In this document: positions 57,386 through 64,000 of the stretch, one piece after another
Layout of the letters: every line of letters starts with the position of its first letter
Position numbering within the stretch: the first letter of the stretch is position 1
Translations under genes and position numbers: made by a program
Notes under the pieces: model-generated
Seen by the model: the letters and a program-made list of their open reading frames with translations, nothing else
Databases searched by the model: none
What the model was told of the DNA's origin: nothing
Assembly (NCBI GenBank): GCA_973895155.1
Contig: OZ316896.1
Span: forward strand, 9,486,001 to 9,550,000
Direction of reading: 5' to 3'
Origin: Marsupella aquatica
Lineage: Eukaryota > Marchantiophyta
DNA: 64,000 nucleotides

Positions 57386-58989
57386 CCTGCTTGCTCCTTA
57401 AACTACACCTGTCCCTATAAAGGTCTACACCCGTAGCAAATACTACACAAAGATACTGATTGTAAAACCTTTTTTTGGCAAATACTCCACAAAGGTGCTA
57501 GTGTTCCACCTTTTATGGTGAGTAGTGAGACATGGAATGAGGCTTTGATAGTGGCAGGTGCGATTTAATGAATGTATTGGAGGCTACCGTATGGTTGACC
57601 AGCGGGAGCGTGGAGGCATACGGAAGCCCCAATACTCCATTAAGGAGTAATAGGCGACCCTAAATATAACTGGTCATATTTTATTTTGACAGCCGACATT
57701 GAAACGCACGTGTACATGTTGGTCTCGCCTGTCTATCATGCGTATTATATTGTACAGCACTATCAAGTTTGTGTTTTCAAAAAATCCGTATCCATAAATG
57801 TCATGTGTATAAATACACCCCAGATACGACCACAAATAATGAGATATAAAGCTGCATATGTGGCAAGCTGTGGGAAGCCAAGAGGCATTCAAAAACCCCA
57901 CGACCCTTAACGCCATGCAGCTGATGGCCGTCGCAATTGTCTGTAGCATCCCGTGATTGTAGTAGTCCTCCAGGGTTCCAGGTGGTCATTGCCAATCTAA
58001 GTGCTCATGACGGCAGTCGCAAGCTATTGGTGCACATGTAATGATTTTCCTTCTGTTCTGGTGATGGCTGATTGATAGTGCATTGGTTGTTTGAAGAGCA
58101 AGTAGTTTACATATAATTATGATTCTTTTCTGAGATTTTACAAAAATGATGCTCCCATAGATCACAAAAAGGTTGGTTTTTGAAAACAGCCATGGACCAC
58201 GTTTCCCAAAATTAAAAAGGTTGGTTTCTGAAAACAACCATGGACCACATTTCCCAAAATTTGAGTTCAATTGTAATAATTTGATGTTAACAATTTCAAT
58301 TTTTTTGGTTTTGAGTATGTGCTAGAGGAGTAGGTAAGCTACACCTCCATCAAAGTGACCATGAATATTTGGCCATTTTGGTTGAGTTAGTCATCATGGA
58401 ATACCGAGAGTTAAATTCTACTAGATTAATTTTCATCTTCTTAATATGAAGTATTGGGCTTGGTTTTAGGTCTTCTCCTTCTCTAGTTTCCTTGGAGATG
58501 CAAAACTGAAAACATTTTAAGGCCTAGTAATCATCAAGTTATTGGCCCCAAACTCCCAAGGACCACCAAAAATGTGGTCCATGGTAGCACTTTGTCCAAC
58601 ATGGTGGTCCATCCGTGCTTCACTTTCAAAAGTTGACATATATGAGTAAACCATGCCTGCCCATTCCCTCATGGCTACTACTCATGCTCGTTCCCGTCCT
58701 GTGGTGAACAGTGTAGTGACCATAAAAATGGAGCCCAAGTCCCTCTTTTGCACAAAATTCCTAGTGAAACTGAATGTGTGCACTCTATAATGAGAGCTAT
58801 CTGTAACCCGTGGCAACCCGTGGCTCTTATATAGGTAGTTGTGGTTCAAGGGCATGTGATTACCAAAAATGGACGCTTGAATGGACACAAAACATTTGAC
58901 CTGATACCTAGATGAACAAGTGAAAAAATTATGGATGGATGCAAATGAAACATTGTAATTAAAACAGACCACTGACTTATGGTTTTTGT
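57386..58989. other. Intergenic sequence with a 2 x 48-bp tandem repeat
   Basis: No gene is recognised. Units 58166-58213 and 58214-58261 are near-identical (AAAAAGGTTGGTTT, CCATGGACCAC, TTTCCCAAAAT). A related GGACCACC/TGGTCCA wording recurs at 58560-58610. Confidence 0.5.
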
Positions 58990-59295
58990 CTCGGGGGCCT
59001 CAATCCAAGGGATGTCTCATATCACGCTCGAAGTTTTGGGGGAATAAACACCCTAAAAGTTAAGTCAATAAAGCTTTTTTAGGAATTTTTTTACCCCTAA
59101 CTTCATGGAATATTCCAAGAATATTCCCATATTTGGTTTTAAAAAACCCTATGATTCTTATAATTCTCAAAATTAGATTAAAATAACCCTAATGTTCTTC
59201 AACAAAAATTTAAAAGTATTTCACTAAACCCAATAAAAAAACCCTATACTTATTTGCGCGTGATGGGTTGGAAGAAAAGAAGTGAGGACCCCAAG
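58990..59295. mobile_element. MITE copy 2
   Basis: 306 bp with the 8-bp direct repeat GTTTTTGT at 58982-58989 and 59296-59303. The left end CTCGGGGGCCTCA and right end TGAGGACCCCAAG form imperfect inverted repeats. The interior shares GGAATATTCCAAGAATATT, ATTCTTATAATTCTCAAAAT and CCCTAATGTTCTTC with copy 1. No coding sequence. Confidence 0.88.
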
Positions 59296-59303
59296 GTTTT
59301 TGT

Positions 59304-60379
59304 AGTCACAATAGGCTTCACAAGATGCATTTATTCTTGTTTGACAATATTTTGTACAATAGTTCCTACAATATTAATACACATAGATGAGTACAGTCTA
59401 GGCCCATTTCTAGGCTCCCACCACAATAACTGAACAAAATTCAACCAATAACAAGCATAGTTTGCTATGTTTTTGAAAGAGTCTAATATTGATGTGTATT
59501 TAATGCATTCCACAACCATAGGGTGCATCTACAATACATGCACAACCATGCTATATTAGACAGCTTAGACATACACCAATGGTTTATGTTTGACGTATGC
59601 TTTAGCAATGAGACTTCAGTGGGTACTTTATGTTGTGCACATGCCAAGAGGAATTAGGGGAATGAAATTTTTGGTTTTGTCAAGAGAGGAATTGTCATCA
59701 TGTGTTGAATGTCGAGTGTTCATGTCAAATAAGACTGAGTTTATTTGTGGATTTGTTTTAGAAGATATTAGAGCGAGGCATTGGTGTTTTGATAGAATGA
59801 GAGAGCTAAGAGGAGGGAGCTCAACACTGAGGAGGCAAATTGTTATTTTTAGGAAGTGTCATGTAGATTTTGTAAACAAAAACATTACTTAGTAGAAACA
59901 GTTTAGGCAACTTCAAATAGAAGCTAGTAGGTAGGGTATTTAAAGGGATACAACAACAGTAATGGGAACTGTTATGTTAGAAATAGAAGATGGCCGAAAG
60001 GTTGTGAATAGAAGATGCGGTCATTCTTGCTATATGGGGTAATGTAGGAATAAGGTTTTTATTATGAAGGATGCAACAAGAAATTAGAAGATGGTAGGGA
60101 TTGTGCCCTAGGTATTAGAGTGAGACAGAGGAGGCAGGTGGGAATGGAACAAGTGAATCCATTTGGTAGAAACCGAGACGTCCATACATGCAAACTAGTC
60201 AAGGAAGGGATACTCATGTTTATGTTTATGATTCGCGTCAAGGGAATTGTCGAGTATGGAAAGAGGCAAGACGATAATTTTTTGGGATGAATGGCAAATC
60301 TTTCCAACGATGTTTTACTACTAAGGGAGCCATCAAGGAGTTTTGTCATGGAATTATGTCAAAATTAAAGGTGGCAAAA
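59304..60379. other. No gene recognised
   Basis: A/T-rich sequence. The plus frame 59590-59892 (100 codons) is open but has no motif that I recognise. Confidence 0.4.
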
Positions 60380-61680
60380 GTACTATGCAAGCCTGGAAAT
60401 TGGCTCCCTTGCCTCTTGGCAGGTCTACTATTGGATGTTGTTGGGGCATTAAAATTAAACCTACTGTTGATGGCCATATTCAAAAATACAAGGCTCGACT
60501 GGTTACCAAAGGGTTTACTCAAATCCCAGGTGTAGACATCACTGGTACATTTTTGCCTACAATAAGACTTAAGTCTAAGTTGCATGTCTTAATATTTGCT
60601 GTTGCAGTTCACTACAACTGTGATCTTCGGTAAGATGTGATTGTTGCATTTCTTTATGGGTCCATATATGAACAAATTTTCATGGACCTACCCCTTGGTT
60701 TAGAAGTTTTGGATCTCAATCTTGTTTAGGCAGATCCCTCGATCTATGGCTTGAAACAATCTGCACTCATGTGGGCAGTTCTATTATTTTCTCCTGAAAA
60801 TAGGTTTTATCAGCTCATCCGCCGATTCCAACATCTATACCTTGCCCCAAGATTCTCAATTTCTTGTTCTTGCTTTATACGTGGATGACACCATCCCAGC
60901 TAGCCCTAGTTCAGCTCTACTGCATAACGTGAAAGATTTATTGAGTCAAAGCTGAAGATGACAGATCTTGGTGAACCCTACCAGGTCCTTGGTATGCGAA
61001 TTCAACATAATCAAGCTGAAGGGTGGCTTGCCATAAATCAATCCACCTCTATAACCAATAATCTTGGACAATTCAATCTTCTTGAATCCAAACCGCTAAC
61101 CACTCCTATATCCATCCTTCACTTGAGCAATGCTCAAGCTCCTAGCACTCCTGATGAAATTAGCTATATGAGTACTATTCCTTATCAAAGTGCAGTAGGC
61201 AACTTGATGTGGGCAATGCTATGCACATGCCCAGACATGGCTTATTCTATAAGCACTCTGGCCCAATTGATGTCCAACCCAGGACCAGAACATGGGCAGG
61301 CTGTCAAAAGAATTTTCCAATACTTAAATGGTACTAAGTCCTACTCCCCTTTGGTACACCAAATCTTTTGCTCTTTTCACACTCAAAGGATTTCAGATGC
61401 AGCATATGGTGACTATCGTGGATTGTCAAAATTTCCTCAAAAATCCACCAATGGTTTCTGCTTAATTTCTCCTTGCTGGTGGAGCAATCAGTTGGACGAG
61501 TAAGAAGCAACATTCCGTTGCTCTCTCTTATACTGAGTAAGAAGCAACGTTCAGTTGCTCTCTCTTATATTGAGTCAGAATATGTGGCTCTCTGCAAAGC
61601 TAGCACTCAAGCCATTTGGCTTCAACGATTACTTTGTGATATTGGAAATCTCAGCACATCAGCCATAGAAGGGTCCTGAC
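60380..61680 (+). pseudogene. Copia E fragment: reverse transcriptase and RNase H of a different copia family
   Basis: Starts within reverse transcriptase (KLAPLPLGRSTIGC, KYKARLVTKGFTQIPGVD), then DVIVAFLYGSIYE, LPLGLEV, IYGLKQSALMW and YVDDTIP at about 60878-60898. The connection and RNase H follow: KMTDLGEPYQVLGMRI, YQSAVGNLMWAMLCTCPDMA, VKRIFQYLNGT and IESEYVALCKASTQAIWLQR. It lacks protease, integrase and recognisable LTRs. Stops and frame shifts are numerous. Motif wording (IPGVDITGTF, QSAVGNLMWAM) sets it apart from copia A-C. Confidence 0.88.
61500..61573 (+). repeat. 37-bp tandem duplication in the RNase H of copia E
   Basis: Units 61500-61536 and 61537-61573 (GTAAGAAGCAAC...CTCTCTCTTATA-TGA) differ at three positions. 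The 37-base length shifts the frame. Confidence 0.85.
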
Positions 61681-63334
61681 CCTTCTGTGGCCAAACCTGT
61701 TGGTGTTGTCCTTTTTGTACATGGGATATCAGTATGGAGGATTTTGTATAATTCCCGGGCTACTTGTAATACAATTTGTTAAATAGCTTACCTCAATTCC
61801 GTGCATTCATTTCATTCTCTCAAAGGCCAAAAACTTGTCCTCTCCTAAGTCATCTTTGGCTGTAGTGGCTAATAAGAAACTGTTTATTGCACTCAAATTG
61901 CTAGCCTAAGATTTGCATACTGAAGTGCTCTTTAATCAGATGCTATGCACTTTCTTCATTGTCTAATGTGATGGCCCATCTTATGGCAATAGTTGCACTT
62001 AATGGGGTGTCGCTTAGTAGAGGAGGTAATTGGTTTATCCCACATGGACTCAAAGAAAGCCTTTATGAGAGTTCTAATTATCATTGTCACTTCTGCATTT
62101 TGCACCATCTAGAAGTTTTTGTCCGTTCTTTTGGTTAGGCTTTGGCACCTATTCTGGTCAACCTCAGTCTGTGTTTTGTGTCATAGAAGATAATGAGCTA
62201 GTCACTTGGAAGGTTTCAGATATAAGATGATCTAGAAATTTAGGGTCTAGCATAGGATGATATATCTAGAAATTTGACATCTTTGAAGGTGTATAGGATG
62301 AGCGAGAGGTGAAGCGATAAAGAAGAAAATAGTCAAATCGAGAGTCAGCCAGACAATCACGGTTAAGAAAGCAGACTGAATGTGAAGACCTAGGCTCAAG
62401 AGTTGATGCCCTTACTCTCAAGATTTTGGCTTTACAAACTGATTTAACTCATCTTGCTGAAGACTGCAAAAAGCTTATTGTTGAGAATGCATCTCTTTTG
62501 GCCAGTCGCAAAAATCGCAAGAAAATGATATAGAGGTGTTTCTTGATCAAGGGGTAGGAGCAAAGTGTGATTTACAAGCCAATTGAGCTGAGGATCATGG
62601 AGCAATGTTGGATATGAACGCAGGGAACCCTCACACACAAGGCGGTAGAGCACATGATGAGGACTCTGGTGATTCTACTGGGAAAGGACTCTCACCTGTT
62701 TGCTGCAAGTTAAAATCCATGGGTAGCAATTGCTATGTGGATTGGTTATTTGTATTTAGTGCTCTTTGTCATAATTGTTAGGACAATTTTTGGAACCATT
62801 GTGTATGCAGTCAGGTAGTTCTCTAATTAGTATAATATGTCATGCTCTTGCGTACTAAGTGGCAAAGTTGGTTCGTTAAGATTTCTTATTTCAAAATAGG
62901 ATCTCCAATAAACTTTTGGCTTGTGTGGGGATTACTTCCCTATAGTCAAATATTGTAGCTTCACTATTTAGAGAACCCCAGTGTCCTTGAGGCAAATATA
63001 TATGTCTAGTTTGTCTCCTTAGGCTGCAGAGTGTTTGTCAAGTAATCTCGTATGGCGAGACCCAAAGAAAGGGTGCATAACCACAAGCCACCACAAGTAG
63101 CAATTGAGTAACTGTGAATAACAGTTCAGTAACAATAAGATAGCAGTTATATCTGAAAATTATATATAGTTGAATAAGTACAATTTTAGGGTGCCATAAA
63201 ACAGTTAAGTTGTGATTAGTTTTTGTGGCGGACACTAAGTATTTAGTCATGAATGAATGAGAGGCCCAGTGTCACTTTTTGCAATAGGGAAATCTGGCAG
63301 AGAGGTGGAGTTCTACTCTCCTTAAGATTGTCAG
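61681..63334. other. No gene recognised
   Basis: A/T-rich intergenic sequence. Short frames such as minus 62653-62444 and 63250-63038 show no motif. Confidence 0.4.
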
Positions 63335-63945
63335 TAATTTTGTATCTAAGGTCTAAGTATCAATTTGCCTTGACAACATGCCATGCATGATTGATTTAGG
63401 TGCGTTGGGCATGCATTTTGCAGTATGCTGTGGGTTACTCTCTTCATCTTCTGAAACATGGTATACCAGGGTGTCCTAGCCTAGTATGCGCGCCATAGGT
63501 CATATAGTGACACTTCTGAATGTGTAGTGGAATGAAAAGCATTCAGCTGTGTGACATAGAAACCCAACGGATACGCAAAAGTATTTCTTATATTTGTATT
63601 CCATCAAAAATATTCTATAAAATATGAATTACTTCCTGATTCTTGTCTGTACTGGTGTGAATATGGTATCCATTCTCTCTGATGTCTTTGAAACTAATTT
63701 CCTTGTGGCATTAGGCGCATATATTGCTGACTTAATGTGAATAGTGGTGCCCTGAGATAACGTGATGGTAGCGGGTCTATTACCTTCTTCTATCTGATTA
63801 CTCCCAATAACAGTGGTCAAATTCCTATGGGAGAGAGTAATGTGTGTAAAATAATCTCTGTACACTTAAGTATAGTGTGGGACGTGCCGCTATCTACTAT
63901 ACAGGTTCTAATATCATCCAAGGGTAAGGATTTCTATTGTTATGA
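63335..63945 (-). pseudogene. Copia F fragment, copia A-like protease and GAG-pre-integrase
   Basis: On the minus strand it matches copia A 150-705: ACCCTTGGATGATATTAGAAC, the DSGTSHTI-type protease core, GSNQIEEG, IHIKSAIYAPNATRKLV, and a decayed GAG-pre-integrase part. It is an isolated piece without LTRs; both ends break off inside the domain. Confidence 0.85.
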
Positions 63946-63965
63946 AATCATGTGACAAATTTATG

Positions 63966-64000
63966 ACAAATTTTCATGGACCTACCCCTTGGTTTAGAAG
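63966..64000 (+). pseudogene. Start of a second copia E-type fragment at the window edge
   Basis: 35 bases identical to 60672-60706 of copia E (encoding the FMDLPLGLE region of reverse transcriptase), running off the window end. It abuts the inverted copia F piece. Confidence 0.7.

Overview
The window looks like land-plant nuclear DNA. Ty1/copia elements, an L1-type LINE with a plant-style ORF1 (DUF4283-like plus CCHC knuckle), a plant-style Helitron and spliced genes with GT-AG introns are all present. No rRNA, CRISPR, operon or bacterial feature is seen. I cannot name the species. The large load of nested transposons suggests a big plant genome.

Positions 1-30486 are a nest of four mobile elements. 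The oldest is a plus-strand copia element (copia A). Its 5' part lies outside the window, its pol is cut into pieces at 1-1216, 8398-8916 and 28141-30359, and its 3' LTR is at 30360-30486. A full-length minus-strand LINE (1217-8397) sits in its integrase region, flanked by a 19-bp target duplication with one mismatch. A Helitron (8917-28140; about 7.9 kb of its own sequence) sits in the linker between integrase and reverse transcriptase, exactly between an A and a T. Removing the Helitron restores one open copia frame. A third element, copia B (8923-20276, 11.35 kb), landed six bases inside the Helitron's 5' end. It has 106-bp LTRs with one mismatch and a perfect 5-bp duplication, CTAAC. Copia B carries an uninterrupted 1,210-codon ORF (10194-13826) between its primer-binding site and gag. 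Its own gag-pol is riddled with stops and has lost catalytic residues. This is the most unusual feature of the window.

Positions 30487-50370 are host-like sequence with smaller elements. A terminal-inverted-repeat element lies at 30674-32375 and a tRNA-like/inverted-repeat patch at 38935-39317. A Mutator-like element (39452-41150) has about 545-bp inverted repeats and a 9-bp duplication, and it splits an open frame. The clearest resident gene is a seven-exon minus-strand gene (45037-49815; exon 1 uncertain) whose six downstream exons join in phase. Its product is a predicted helical protein with a faint likeness to RPW8/HeLo-type bundles and to a tubby/LURP-one-like C-terminus. A 3 x 55-bp tandem repeat lies just upstream.

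Positions 50371-57385 are a second relative of copia B on the minus strand (copia C; 127-bp LTRs with two mismatches). It is broken by a 296-bp MITE with an 8-bp duplication. A second copy of the same MITE, with its own 8-bp duplication, is at 58990-59295. The right end (60380-64000) holds fragments of a different copia family and an inverted fragment related to copia A. Apart from the copia B leader ORF, the mobile-element coding regions are broken by stops or frameshifts.
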